A stretch of DNA of 64,000 nucleotides. Source: Rhodothermales bacterium (GTDB taxonomy: Bacteria; Bacteroidota; Rhodothermia; Rhodothermales; UBA10348). Location: the NCBI GenBank assembly GCA_028284865.1, contig JANQQV010000006.1, positions 1 through 64,000 on the forward strand. The letters run 5' to 3'. The notes beneath the pieces were generated by a model. That model was not told the DNA's origin. It made no database searches and was given only the letters and a program-made list of their open reading frames with translations. Made by a program: the position numbers and the translations under genes. Shown here in pieces: positions 27,088 to 35,629 of this stretch; positions within the stretch are counted from its first letter, which is position 1, and each line of letters begins with the position of its first letter.

Positions 27088-28254
27088 TCACGCTGGCGGA
27101 TCATACGATGCATCCACCCAAGCGCGGCGGTTGCTGCTCTCGATGGCCGTGTGAATGAAGTGCACACCGCGGGCCCCATCCTGCACGGTCGGATAGTCAG
27201 GATTGTCTGGCGTATCACCGGCATCCACAGCTCGAATCGCACGGCCAGCTTCCTGATAGATGTTCGCAAATGCCTCGATGAAGCCTTCTGGGTGACCAGC
27301 GGGAAGTCGCATACCCATTTTTGCGGCATCTGCCAGGTATCCATTTCCATTCTTGAAAATCTGCTCGGGGCCGTCCTGGCTGCGGACGTACAGCCAGGTC
27401 GGGTGCTCCTGTTTCCACTCCAGCCCGGCTTTGGATCCGTACACCCGGATCGTGAGATCATTTTCCTCTCCCTGGGAGATCTGTGAGCAATACAGAATGC
27501 CTCTCGCGCCGCCCTTGTACCGTATCAGGATGGCTGCGTCATCTTCGAGCGCGCGCCCCTCCACGACCGTACCCAGGTCAGCGATCATCTCGTCCATCTC
27601 CAGACCGGTGATGTACTGGACCAGGTTTTCGCAATGGGTACCGATGTCACCAAGAGCCGACGACGCGCCCGCTTTCTCGGGATCCGAGCGCCACGCCGCC
27701 TGCTTCTGGCCCGTCGCCTCAAGCAGCGTGGAGAGCCATCCCTGCGGATACTCGACGACTACCTTCCGGACGTCGCCCAACTCACCCGACGCGATCAGGT
27801 GACGGGCCTGCTTGACCATGGGATAGCCCGTGTAGTTGTGCGTCAGTGCAAAAACGCGGCCGGTGCGTGACACGGTTTCGCAGAGATCTTCGGCCTCTTC
27901 GACCGTCATCGTCATGGGCTTGTCGCAGACCACATGAAAGCCTGCTTCCAACGCTGCTTTCGCTACCGGGTGATGCAGGAAGTTCGGGGTCACGATACTG
28001 ACGAAGTCGATCCGGTCCTCGGTGCGAGCGGCCTCTTGAGCAATCATGTCTTGCCAGGATCCATAGACCCTGGAAGCATCCAGATACAGCTCCTCGCCAG
28101 CCTGCCGGGATTTCTCTTCGGAACTGGAGAATGCTCCGGCCACCAATTCCATGTGCCCGTCCAGCTCAGCGGCCATGCGGTGGACGGCTCCGATGAAGGC
28201 TCCGGGGCCTCCCCCAACCATGGCGTAACGCAGTTTCCGTTCAGACGATTGCAT
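27088..28254 (-). CDS. Gfo/Idh/MocA-family oxidoreductase
   Basis: A 388-residue NAD(P)-dependent sugar or cyclitol dehydrogenase. The N-terminal Rossmann fold has a glycine-rich turn in MVGGGPGAFIGAVH. The catalytic-lysine motif is present as CDKPMTMT, and the C-terminal barrel carries GDIGTHCENLV, where Asp and His are the usual catalytic pair. It heads the minus-strand group with the TIM-barrel isomerase. It is divergent from the two-component system, whose promoter shares the 130-bp gap. Confidence 0.88.
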   Translation of the reverse strand: MQSSERKLRYAMVGGGPGAFIGAVHRMAAELDGHMELVAGAFSSSEEKSRQAGEELYLDASRVYGSWQDMIAQEAARTEDRIDFVSIVTPNFLHHPVAKAALEAGFHVVCDKPMTMTVEEAEDLCETVSRTGRVFALTHNYTGYPMVKQARHLIASGELGDVRKVVVEYPQGWLSTLLEATGQKQAAWRSDPEKAGASSALGDIGTHCENLVQYITGLEMDEMIADLGTVVEGRALEDDAAILIRYKGGARGILYCSQISQGEENDLTIRVYGSKAGLEWKQEHPTWLYVRSQDGPEQIFKNGNGYLADAAKMGMRLPAGHPEGFIEAFANIYQEAGRAIRAVDAGDTPDNPDYPTVQDGARGVHFIHTAIESSNRRAWVDASYDPPA

Positions 28255-28343
28255 GGGCTCGAAAAGGTCTTGAGTTCGATTTGAAGAATTAATTCGGCAG
28301 GTTTGTTAACCTTGCGATAAACTGCCCCACGGGGTCCCCCCGC

Positions 28344-28351
28344 TACTTTTG
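28344..28351 (+). promoter_or_regulatory. Candidate TAnnTTTG promoter of the two-component operon
   Basis: TACTTTTG fits the Bacteroidota -7 consensus and lies 34 bp before the ATG chosen for the response regulator. The longer reading frame begins at 28349, within this element, which supports the downstream ATG as the true start. No -33 box is obvious. Confidence 0.45.
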
Positions 28352-28384
28352 CGGATCCCCTGGCACGCATTGAATCCCTGTCCA

Positions 28385-29098
28385 ATGACCGGACCCATCT
28401 CAGGCCGAAGCTCACCGCTCATCCTCGTCGTCGACGATGAGGAGGACATCCTTGAGCTGGTCAAGTATAACCTGAAAAAGGAAGGATTCGATGTCCATTG
28501 CGCAGAGAATGGTGTCGAGGCACTCGAACGGGCCAAGGAGTCCATTCCCGACGTGATCGTGATGGACATCATGATGCCGGAGATGGACGGAATCGAGGCG
28601 TCGAGGCGCCTGCGCGAACACGCCAAGCTCCGTGCCATTCCGATCCTGATGCTCACTGCGCGTAGTGCCGAGACCGATCAGGTCCAGGGCCTGGATGCCG
28701 GAGCAGACATCTACCTGACCAAACCGGTCTCCATCCCCGTTCTCACCAGCCAGATCAAGGCGCTGCTTCGCGGCGCCAAGCGATACGAGATGCCCGTGGA
28801 CATCTTGCGTATTGCCGACCTGGAAATCGACCGGGACCGCTTTGAAGTCCGCAGGGAGGGAACGCAAGATGCCATCCGCCTTGCCCGCAAAGAGTTCGAA
28901 CTACTGTACTTCTTTGCTTCCCGACCCGGCCGCGTCTTTTCCCGTCAAGACCTCCTCGATCAGGTCTGGGGCCACGATGTTTATGTCGTCGACCGCACAG
29001 TAGACGTGCACGTGCGCAAGATCCGAGAGAAAATCGGCGAGCATTATATTGAAACCGTCAAAGGTGTCGGTTACCGATTCACGGACCAGTACACCTGA
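28385..29098 (+). CDS. OmpR/PhoB-type response regulator
   Basis: A 237-residue two-domain regulator. The receiver domain (about 15-130) has the acidic pocket DDEED, the phosphoacceptor Asp61 in MDIMMPEMDG, a conserved Thr-Ala in MLTARS and the Lys in LTKPVS. The C-terminal winged helix (about 145-235) has RKEFELLYFFASRPGRVFSR and VVDRTVDVHVRKIREKIG, then VKGVGYRF. It is followed after 58 nt by a PhoR-like kinase gene. PhoB/PhoR-type phosphate control is a reasonable guess from the domain types, but no phosphate genes are adjacent. Confidence 0.92.
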   Translation: MTGPISGRSSPLILVVDDEEDILELVKYNLKKEGFDVHCAENGVEALERAKESIPDVIVMDIMMPEMDGIEASRRLREHAKLRAIPILMLTARSAETDQVQGLDAGADIYLTKPVSIPVLTSQIKALLRGAKRYEMPVDILRIADLEIDRDRFEVRREGTQDAIRLARKEFELLYFFASRPGRVFSRQDLLDQVWGHDVYVVDRTVDVHVRKIREKIGEHYIETVKGVGYRFTDQYT

Positions 29099-29156
29099 AT
29101 TCTCGGTTCCACGACCTTCGCCAGGTCGTACTTCTCCAGTCATCCCCACCGCTTCC

Positions 29157-30269
29157 ATGGCCGACGCCCAGCCGGCTCCTGATATCGGCAAAATGCTCGA
29201 TACGTCCACGTCTCCGCTGGGCCATCGCTTGGCGCTGAAGATTGGATTGTCGGCTGGAGGAGGCATGCTGTTCCTTTGCGTATTTCTCACGCTGCTTTGG
29301 ACGCCATGGACGATCTGGGTCTCCGTGATCGCCGTGACAACGACCTTTCTGGGCGCCTACATCGCCACCTTCTATCACGCTTCCTCCCGTTTGGAGTTGG
29401 CGCGAAAGGTCCTGAAGAACATCCGAAAGCACGACTTCGAGACCCTGGATCTGGCTCAGGTAGAGCGCGGCGATGAGCTCAACGACATCATCCGTCAGGT
29501 CTATCGGACCGGCCGTGTCCTGGAGCGGGAGTTTTCCGAGCTCAAGAAGATGGAGACCTACCGGAAGGACTTCCTGGGCAACATTTCGCATGAGTTGAAG
29601 ACGCCCATCTTCTCCATCCGAGGTTTTGCCGAGACCCTGCGCGAGGGTGCGATGGACGACCCCGAAGTGAAGCACTCCTTCGTGGAGAAGATCATTCGCA
29701 ATGCGGATCGGCTTTCCAATCTGGCCAAAGACCTCTCCGAGATTGCCCGGCTCGAAACCGGTCAGCTCGAGATGGAAAAGACCGCCTTCAGCATGAAGCG
29801 CCTCGTCAACGATGTGGTGGAGTCTGTCGAGCCGCAGGCAAAAGAGCGTTCCATCAAGATCAAGAAGTCCATCGAGAGCAAGCTGCCCCCGGTCTACGGC
29901 GATCCATCCCAGATCCGGCAGGTGGTCGTCAACCTCGTCGACAATGCCATCAAATATTCGAATGAGGGCGGGGTCGTTTCGGTCCGACTTCGTTCCAGGC
30001 GAAAACGAGAAGTCGTGGAGTTCTCGGTACGCGATCAGGGTGTGGGTGTGTCGAAAGAAGACCTCGCCCGGCTCACCGAGCGGTTCTTCCGCGTCGACAA
30101 AAGCCGATCCCGCTCAGCCGGCGGAACAGGGCTTGGGCTTTCCATCGTGAAACACATCCTGGCTGCCCACAACCAAGAGCTTGCTGTATCCAGCGCACTC
30201 GGCAAAGGGTCGACCTTCAGCTTCCTGCTGGGCGTAGCCCTCGTGGATGAAGCCGATACGTACGACTGA
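29157..30269 (+). CDS. Sensor histidine kinase, PhoR-like
   Basis: A 370-residue membrane kinase. Two helices (about 25-70) span the membrane with almost no periplasmic loop, so it probably senses a membrane or partner signal. A short linker leads to the dimerisation helix with His145 in NISHELKTPI. The ATPase domain has the N box NLVDNAIKYS, G1 DQGVGVSKED, F box FFRVDKSRSRS and G2 GGTGLGLSIV. An ATG giving MADAQPAPD was chosen; earlier in-frame starts overlap the regulator gene. It is co-transcribed with the response regulator. Confidence 0.9.
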   Translation: MADAQPAPDIGKMLDTSTSPLGHRLALKIGLSAGGGMLFLCVFLTLLWTPWTIWVSVIAVTTTFLGAYIATFYHASSRLELARKVLKNIRKHDFETLDLAQVERGDELNDIIRQVYRTGRVLEREFSELKKMETYRKDFLGNISHELKTPIFSIRGFAETLREGAMDDPEVKHSFVEKIIRNADRLSNLAKDLSEIARLETGQLEMEKTAFSMKRLVNDVVESVEPQAKERSIKIKKSIESKLPPVYGDPSQIRQVVVNLVDNAIKYSNEGGVVSVRLRSRRKREVVEFSVRDQGVGVSKEDLARLTERFFRVDKSRSRSAGGTGLGLSIVKHILAAHNQELAVSSALGKGSTFSFLLGVALVDEADTYD

Positions 30270-30341
30270 TCTCCCTGTGCGTCGAGCGCATTCGCAGCCG
30301 ACCGAGTCCTTTTTTTCGGACCCCGTGACCCCATCCCCGCC

Positions 30342-31088
30342 ATGAGACAAGCCTACCAACTGTCCCGTCCGCAGAAACTCTTTGTCGTCTGCACGGCCAT
30401 CTTCCTGACCGCGCTGGTCATTGCCGAGGCAACCGCCAGCAAATTCTTTACGGCATTCACGCTTCCGTTCACGGTCACCATCCTGGGGATGGAGTTCAAT
30501 GAAGTGGTGATGACCGCTGGTGTCATTGCCTTTCCCATCACGTTCATCATCACCGACCTGCTCAACGAGTATTTCGGCAAGCCCGGAATCCGGTTTGTGA
30601 CATGGGTCGGGATGACGATGATCATTTTCGAATTCGGCTTGCTCCAGGTGGCGATGGCCGTTCCCACGGCGGATATCTCCCCGGTGCCAGGAGAAGCATT
30701 CGATACCGTCTTCGGCGCAACGGGGCGTGTCATCTTCGGAAGTCTGGTCGCCTACACCATCGGTCAGTTGGCCGACATCACCCTGTTCCACTGGCTTCGC
30801 GGACTGACCAAAGGCAAGCATCTCTGGCTTCGCGCCACAGGATCCACGTTCGGATCGCAATTCCTGGACACGTTCATTGTGCTGACGGTTGCGTTCTGGG
30901 GTCAGCTTGCCTTCGCCGAGATCGTCGCCATCACGCTCTTCAACTACTCCTACAAGTTCATCATTGCCGTGGTCATCACGCCCGTCATTTACGGCGCCCA
31001 CTGGGTGATGGATCGGTATCTCGGGCATGAGTTGGCGGAAGAACTGATCCACGCCGCCGAAGAAGGAACGTCCGTTCGGCCGGTCTGA
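30342..31088 (+). CDS. Queuosine precursor transporter, VUT/YhhQ family
   Basis: A 248-residue membrane protein with about six helices, matching the VUT family (vitamin uptake transporter, formerly DUF165). The hallmark TDLLNEYFGKPGIRFVTWVG follows helix 3, and GSTFGSQFLDTFIVLTVAF is in the second half. YhhQ imports queuosine precursors (preQ0/preQ1) used for tRNA modification. I see no preQ1 riboswitch in the 72-nt leader. It lies downstream of the kinase gene on the same strand. Confidence 0.88.
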   Translation: MRQAYQLSRPQKLFVVCTAIFLTALVIAEATASKFFTAFTLPFTVTILGMEFNEVVMTAGVIAFPITFIITDLLNEYFGKPGIRFVTWVGMTMIIFEFGLLQVAMAVPTADISPVPGEAFDTVFGATGRVIFGSLVAYTIGQLADITLFHWLRGLTKGKHLWLRATGSTFGSQFLDTFIVLTVAFWGQLAFAEIVAITLFNYSYKFIIAVVITPVIYGAHWVMDRYLGHELAEELIHAAEEGTSVRPV

Positions 31089-31318
31089 CTTGCCCGTGAT
31101 CCGTGAGCTCGGCATTTCCCGTTGGCGGGCATGCAGAATGACCTGTCCGGAAGCGGTTTCCGAGACGTGGTATTGTTAGTTTCCGGGGCTTCACTCTTTG
31201 CGTTGCTGATGGCGAAGTCCATTCAGGTTCTCACCATCTGGACCAGGCTCAAATCAGGCACGCGGGAATGACGCCCTCAACGGATTCGTCCAATCCCGGA
31301 CGCCCTCTCGAACTCGAC

Positions 31319-33205
31319 ATGCCGACCTGCCACATGGCCACCGCCCCATTGGTCCGTTTTCGCCCCGCTCTTTTGACTGCAGCCCTGTGCTTTGTGCTCG
31401 CAGTCAGCGTGCAGGCCCAACCGGTTACCCAACCGTTCACGTTCAATATTTCGGCCCATGACCTGCCTGCCATCCAGAATGGATCAGCAGGATGGGGTGA
31501 TTTCGATGGGGACGGCGATCTGGATTTGCTCCTCTCTGGTTCGACCGGAGTTGAAGCCAGCACCCACCTTTTTGTCAATCAGGGCAAACAGGATGACCTG
31601 CATCGCTTCGATGCCCTGGTCGGTCCCTTCCATCAGGTTCTCTATTCCACCTCTTCATTCGCGGATATTGATGGGGACGGGGATCTCGACGTGCTCGTTG
31701 CAGGCTCCACGACGGACAGTTGGCCGTATGTGGCGTCCACACGTCTGTACCGATTACAGTCGCTCGGACCGGTGGAAGTTGTTGAAGAGCATGGTTTGCC
31801 AGACCTGCACTCGGCTTCGTCCGCATGGGCCGATTTGGACAACGATGGGGACATGGACGTAGTGATGACCGGGGTGACGTCGGATGATGTCGGCACGACG
31901 GTGATCGGATACAACCGCGGCGATGGCACATTCGACGCGCACACGGACGTTCTGACCGGCATCGGCTACGGAGATGTTGCCGTGGGAGATATCGATGGCG
32001 ACCTGGACGCCGATGTAGTGATTTCCGGCGCATCGGACAATGGCTTCATCACGCAGGTACTGCGCAACGATGGCGGCGCGTTCACGGCGGTGGATGGCAA
32101 CTTCCCAACGGTCGCGTTTTCCTCTGTCGACCTCGGCGACTATGACGACGACGGCGATCTGGACCTGGTCGTCTCCGGAGGCAGCGTTTCCGAACTGATT
32201 TTCGAGGGGCAGCTTCAGATCTGGGACAACATCGGCGGATCTTTCACGCCTTCCTCCCACGAACTGCCCGGCGTTCTTGCCGGCGACGTCACCTGGGGTG
32301 ACTACGATCACGACGGCGATCTGGACCTGCTGGTCTTTGGCGCCGAAGCAGCCATTGGTCGGCGCGCAGCCCGTATCTATCGCAATGATGGCGCAGCCGG
32401 GTTCATCCCCGCTTCCCTGCTGGTCGGTGCCGTTTTTGCAGATGCCGAATTCGGTGATTTTGATGGCGATGGCGACCTGGACCTGATCTCGACAGGAAGC
32501 TCCAGCCTCGGGCCGTCGATCACCAACATCTATGAGAACCACCGCCAGGTCATTCCCGAGCTGCCCGGCGCACCGTCTTCGCTGACGGCCAAAGTGGACG
32601 ACCGACAGGCTCTCCTTTCCTGGCAAGCCACCGCGAGCGACGACCACGTCCAGCAGACGTTCAACGTCCGTGTAGGCACCACGCCTGGCGCCTCCGACGT
32701 GGTTTCAGCCATGGCTGATCCAAGCACCGGTCGCAAGTGGACAAGCGGCCCTGGAAATGCATCCATCTCGGACACGTTCTTGCTGGCCAACCTTCCGGAT
32801 GGAACGTACTACTGGAGCGTTCAGGCCGTGAACAATGCCTTCCTGGCTTCTGGATTCGCAGCCGAAGGAACGTTCAGTGTAAACGGCAGCCTGTCCACCG
32901 ATACCGAGACCGACATCTCGATTCCGACCCGGTTTGCGGTCCACACGAACTACCCGAACCCGTTCACATCGCGAACCACCATCCGGTATGACCTGCCCGA
33001 AGCAGCCACGGTTCGCTTCCGGGTGTACAGTGTCCTGGGACAGGAAGTCCACGCTTCCACCATCGGTGTCCGACCACCGGGGCAACACCAACTGGATTGG
33101 GATGGCCGCTCGGGTGCCGGTTCGCAGCTCAGTTCGGGCATCTACTTCTACGAAATCCAGGCCGACGGCGCTTCTGCTACCGGCACCATGACTCTGGTAC
33201 GCTAA
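31319..33205 (+). CDS. Secreted FG-GAP/VCBS-repeat protein with fibronectin-like and T9SS domains
   Basis: About 628 residues from the chosen ATG, with a signal peptide ending VSVQAQ; ATGs 17 codons earlier and 5 codons later are possible. Seven or so FG-GAP/VCBS repeats (DxDxDGDxDLL, such as GDFDGDGDLDLLLSG and GDYDDDGDLDLVVSG) make a calcium-binding propeller over residues about 30-415. A fibronectin type III-like domain follows (ASDDHVQQTFNVRVG). A Por sorting domain starts at HTNYPNPFTSRTTI. Likely exported through T9SS and held at the cell surface; ligand unknown. The next gene is a shorter paralogue. Confidence 0.84.
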   Translation: MPTCHMATAPLVRFRPALLTAALCFVLAVSVQAQPVTQPFTFNISAHDLPAIQNGSAGWGDFDGDGDLDLLLSGSTGVEASTHLFVNQGKQDDLHRFDALVGPFHQVLYSTSSFADIDGDGDLDVLVAGSTTDSWPYVASTRLYRLQSLGPVEVVEEHGLPDLHSASSAWADLDNDGDMDVVMTGVTSDDVGTTVIGYNRGDGTFDAHTDVLTGIGYGDVAVGDIDGDLDADVVISGASDNGFITQVLRNDGGAFTAVDGNFPTVAFSSVDLGDYDDDGDLDLVVSGGSVSELIFEGQLQIWDNIGGSFTPSSHELPGVLAGDVTWGDYDHDGDLDLLVFGAEAAIGRRAARIYRNDGAAGFIPASLLVGAVFADAEFGDFDGDGDLDLISTGSSSLGPSITNIYENHRQVIPELPGAPSSLTAKVDDRQALLSWQATASDDHVQQTFNVRVGTTPGASDVVSAMADPSTGRKWTSGPGNASISDTFLLANLPDGTYYWSVQAVNNAFLASGFAAEGTFSVNGSLSTDTETDISIPTRFAVHTNYPNPFTSRTTIRYDLPEAATVRFRVYSVLGQEVHASTIGVRPPGQHQLDWDGRSGAGSQLSSGIYFYEIQADGASATGTMTLVR

Positions 33206-33210
33206 GGACA

Positions 33211-34461
33211 ATGACGATGGATCTGAGACCTGCGGTGACGGCCTCCCGGTCGAAACGATGGATGGCCTTGGTCGCTTGCTTGCTGTTGGCGCTGCCAGCA
33301 TTCGGACAACGGCAGATTGCCGGTGTCATTGGCATGCCCCCTGTGCGCTTTGGCGCCTTGGCGGCCGCAGACTATGACGGAGATGGAGATGAGGATGTAT
33401 TCCTCACGGGCGAACTGGAGAACGGCGACGTGCACGCTGCCTTGTACCAGTTCGTTGAGCGACGGGTAACGCCGATTCCAATGGCAAGCGACCGGATCGA
33501 CGCCATCTATCAGCGCGTGGATTTTCCAAAGCGCGACCTCAAAGGAGGTTCAGTCGTCTGGCGTGACCTGAACAATGATGGACAGCCCGATATCCTCGTC
33601 ACGGGTCTGGCCGTTGAGGAGGCCACGACCACGTCCACAGTCTTCCGGCCGGCCACCGACATCTATATCAACGGTGGCGGGACGTTTTTCGTCAACGGCA
33701 CCTCCGGCCTTCCAGGTGTGCACCGCAGTCGAGCCGATGCGGCCGATTTCAACGGTGATGGCCTCATGGACGTGGTGCTCGGCGGGGAGTCGGACAACGG
33801 CCTGATTATGGGCGTCTGGCTGGGTGATGGCAGCGGCTCATTCACTCCTGGACCCACCACGTTTGAACCCTTGGCGCTTTCGTCGTTAGGCATTTCGGAC
33901 ATGGACGAGGACGGCGACATGGACTTCATCGTCGGAGGGTTTACCTCGTCGGGCCGACCCACCGTTCGACTCTTCGAGAATGACGGCAATGCCGGATTCA
34001 CGCGGGTCGAAGCCGGCTTTCCAGAACTGTATTTCGCTGCAGCAGCTTTCGGCGACATCGACTTCGATAACGATGCCGACATCATCGTATCAGGCGGCCA
34101 GCTGGCCCCAACTATCCTTCGCGGAGAAACCCATGTTTTCCGCAATCAGGGAAGCAATACCTACAACGGCTTCCTCTCAGGCCTCACCGGCCTGTTCGGC
34201 GGCGGTGCCATGTTCCGAGACATGGACGGCGACCGCGACCTGGACTTCGTGACGTGGGGTCAGGAAGATCTGAGCGACCCGGAAGGGCAGAAGCTGCAGG
34301 TGTTCGAGAACATCGACCTAAGCTTCCTGCAGATCTCTGACTTGCGAGGTGTTCTCTTCGGTGCCCTCGACTGGTTCGATTCAGACGGGAACGGGCGCCT
34401 CGACATCCTGGTCACGGGCGAACAGGAAGGGTCACTGACGATCGTCCTCTACGAGTTCTAG
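33211..34461 (+). CDS. Secreted FG-GAP/VCBS-repeat protein lacking a sorting domain
   Basis: A 416-residue protein that starts 6 nt after its larger neighbour, so the two are co-transcribed. A signal peptide (KRWMALVACLLLALPAFGQ) is followed by repeated DYDGDGDEDVFLTG-type FG-GAP units, with the last ending LDILVTGEQEGS. Unlike its neighbour it stops right after the propeller, with no fibronectin or Por domain. It may stay in the periplasm or pair with the surface protein. The stop codon overlaps that of the convergent aminotransferase gene. Confidence 0.82.
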   Translation: MTMDLRPAVTASRSKRWMALVACLLLALPAFGQRQIAGVIGMPPVRFGALAAADYDGDGDEDVFLTGELENGDVHAALYQFVERRVTPIPMASDRIDAIYQRVDFPKRDLKGGSVVWRDLNNDGQPDILVTGLAVEEATTTSTVFRPATDIYINGGGTFFVNGTSGLPGVHRSRADAADFNGDGLMDVVLGGESDNGLIMGVWLGDGSGSFTPGPTTFEPLALSSLGISDMDEDGDMDFIVGGFTSSGRPTVRLFENDGNAGFTRVEAGFPELYFAAAAFGDIDFDNDADIIVSGGQLAPTILRGETHVFRNQGSNTYNGFLSGLTGLFGGGAMFRDMDGDRDLDFVTWGQEDLSDPEGQKLQVFENIDLSFLQISDLRGVLFGALDWFDSDGNGRLDILVTGEQEGSLTIVLYEF

Positions 34462-35378
34462 ATCCCGACGGGGACCTTCGTCAGCCATCCGTGCGGGTCG
34501 TTGCCATGGTGCACGATGTCGAAGAAGGCGGTCTGCATGCGCTCCGTGATCTCACCCCGGCGACCGGATCCGATGACATGGTGGTCGATCGAACGGACGG
34601 GCGTGACTTCAGCTGCCGTACCGGTAAAGAAGACCTCATCAGCGATGTAAAGGGCTTCGCGCGGAATGAGTCCTTCGCGAACCTCCAGTCCCATGTCCTT
34701 CGCGAGCTGAACGATACTGCTGCGCGTGATTCCGGGAAGGATGGACGTGGCGACCGGAGCCGTGTAGAGCACGCCGTCCTTTACGACGAAGATGTTCTCG
34801 CCTGAACCCTCAGCCACGTGGCCGTCCACGCTCAGCATGATGCCCTCGGTGAAGCCGCTGAGCACAGCGTCCATCTTGACCAATCCGGCATTGAGGTAGT
34901 TTCCACCAGCCTTGGCCATGGACGGGAAGGTATTCGGCGCCATGCGATTCCAGGATGCGACGTGTACGTCTACACCCAACTCGAGGGCCTCAGGTCCCAG
35001 GTAGGCGCCCCATTCCCACACGGCAATGATTGTGTGCACGGGATTGTTGTATGGGTTCACTCCCATAGGTCCCATGGCGCGGTATGACAGCGGGCGAATG
35101 TAGCACGCCTCCAGTCCCGACCGCACGATGGTGTCAATGACGGCCTGCTCGAGCTCTTCCCGCGTGTACCCCAGGTCCATCCGGTAGATGCGCGCCGAAT
35201 CGATCTGGCGCTGCATATGCTCAGGATGGCGGAAAATGGCTGATCCCTTGTCCGTCTTGTAGCACCGAATGCCTTCGAACACGGACGTGCCGTAGTGCAT
35301 GGCGTGGGTCAGAACGTGGACATTTGCGTCGTCAAACGGGACAAACTCACCGTTCATCCAGATATCAGCCTTGGTCAT
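34458..35378 (-). CDS. ilvE: Branched-chain amino acid aminotransferase
   Basis: A 306-residue fold-type IV PLP enzyme, the normal length for the family. Signatures are MTKADIWMNGEFVPFDDANVHVLTHAMHYG (split here: N-terminal WMNGEFVPF and HVLTHAMHYG), SVFEGIRCY, the Lys-containing MAKAGGNYLNA and VAEGSGENIF. It makes and degrades leucine, isoleucine and valine by transamination with glutamate. The internal ATG was preferred because the longer frame adds 54 residues of non-family sequence that overlap the upstream hairpin. No other isoleucine/valine genes are nearby. Confidence 0.93.
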   Translation of the reverse strand: MTKADIWMNGEFVPFDDANVHVLTHAMHYGTSVFEGIRCYKTDKGSAIFRHPEHMQRQIDSARIYRMDLGYTREELEQAVIDTIVRSGLEACYIRPLSYRAMGPMGVNPYNNPVHTIIAVWEWGAYLGPEALELGVDVHVASWNRMAPNTFPSMAKAGGNYLNAGLVKMDAVLSGFTEGIMLSVDGHVAEGSGENIFVVKDGVLYTAPVATSILPGITRSSIVQLAKDMGLEVREGLIPREALYIADEVFFTGTAAEVTPVRSIDHHVIGSGRRGEITERMQTAFFDIVHHGNDPHGWLTKVPVGI

Positions 35379-35471
35379 GTATCCGCGGGTTGGGGTGGGG
35401 AAAGAACGTTTACCGGACAGGCCGGTTGGCGCGGGAAACGGGACTCCAGCGCCAGTTTGAGAATACTGAAA

Positions 35472-35501
35472 GCGGCGCGGAAAAGTTCTTTTCCGCGCCG
35501 C
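35472..35501 (-). terminator. 13-bp perfect hairpin closing the receptor/lipoprotein operon
   Basis: GCGGCGCGGAAAA and its exact complement flank a GTTC loop. The stem contains an A/T block near the loop. It is placed after the minus-strand TonB receptor/lipoprotein genes and before ilvE, where a terminator is expected. Apart from this the 251-bp gap shows no clear gene. Confidence 0.6.
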
Positions 35502-35629
35502 ACAATGATGTGAATCCTGTGTGGGGTGTGGATCCGGCAAGGGGTTCGAGCCCCGCGTGATTCCTGCGCAGGCCGTGCCGCGCGTTCAGACCGATTGAGG
35601 ATCAGTCCAGGGAGATCAGACCAGGAAAA

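Noticed and set aside
30270-30341. Possible preQ1 riboswitch before the queuosine-precursor transporter
   Set aside because: The 72-nt leader lacks the short C-rich hairpin and A-rich tail of the known class, so I did not call it.
31100-31200. Weak CGGAA/TTCCG hairpin after the transporter gene as terminator
   Set aside because: Only 5 bp of stem and no T-tract, too weak to call.
35538-35570. T-arm-like sequence GGGGTTCGAGCCCC suggesting a tRNA
   Set aside because: No matching acceptor, D or anticodon arms can be folded on either strand; the stem is 4 bp with a 6-nt loop.
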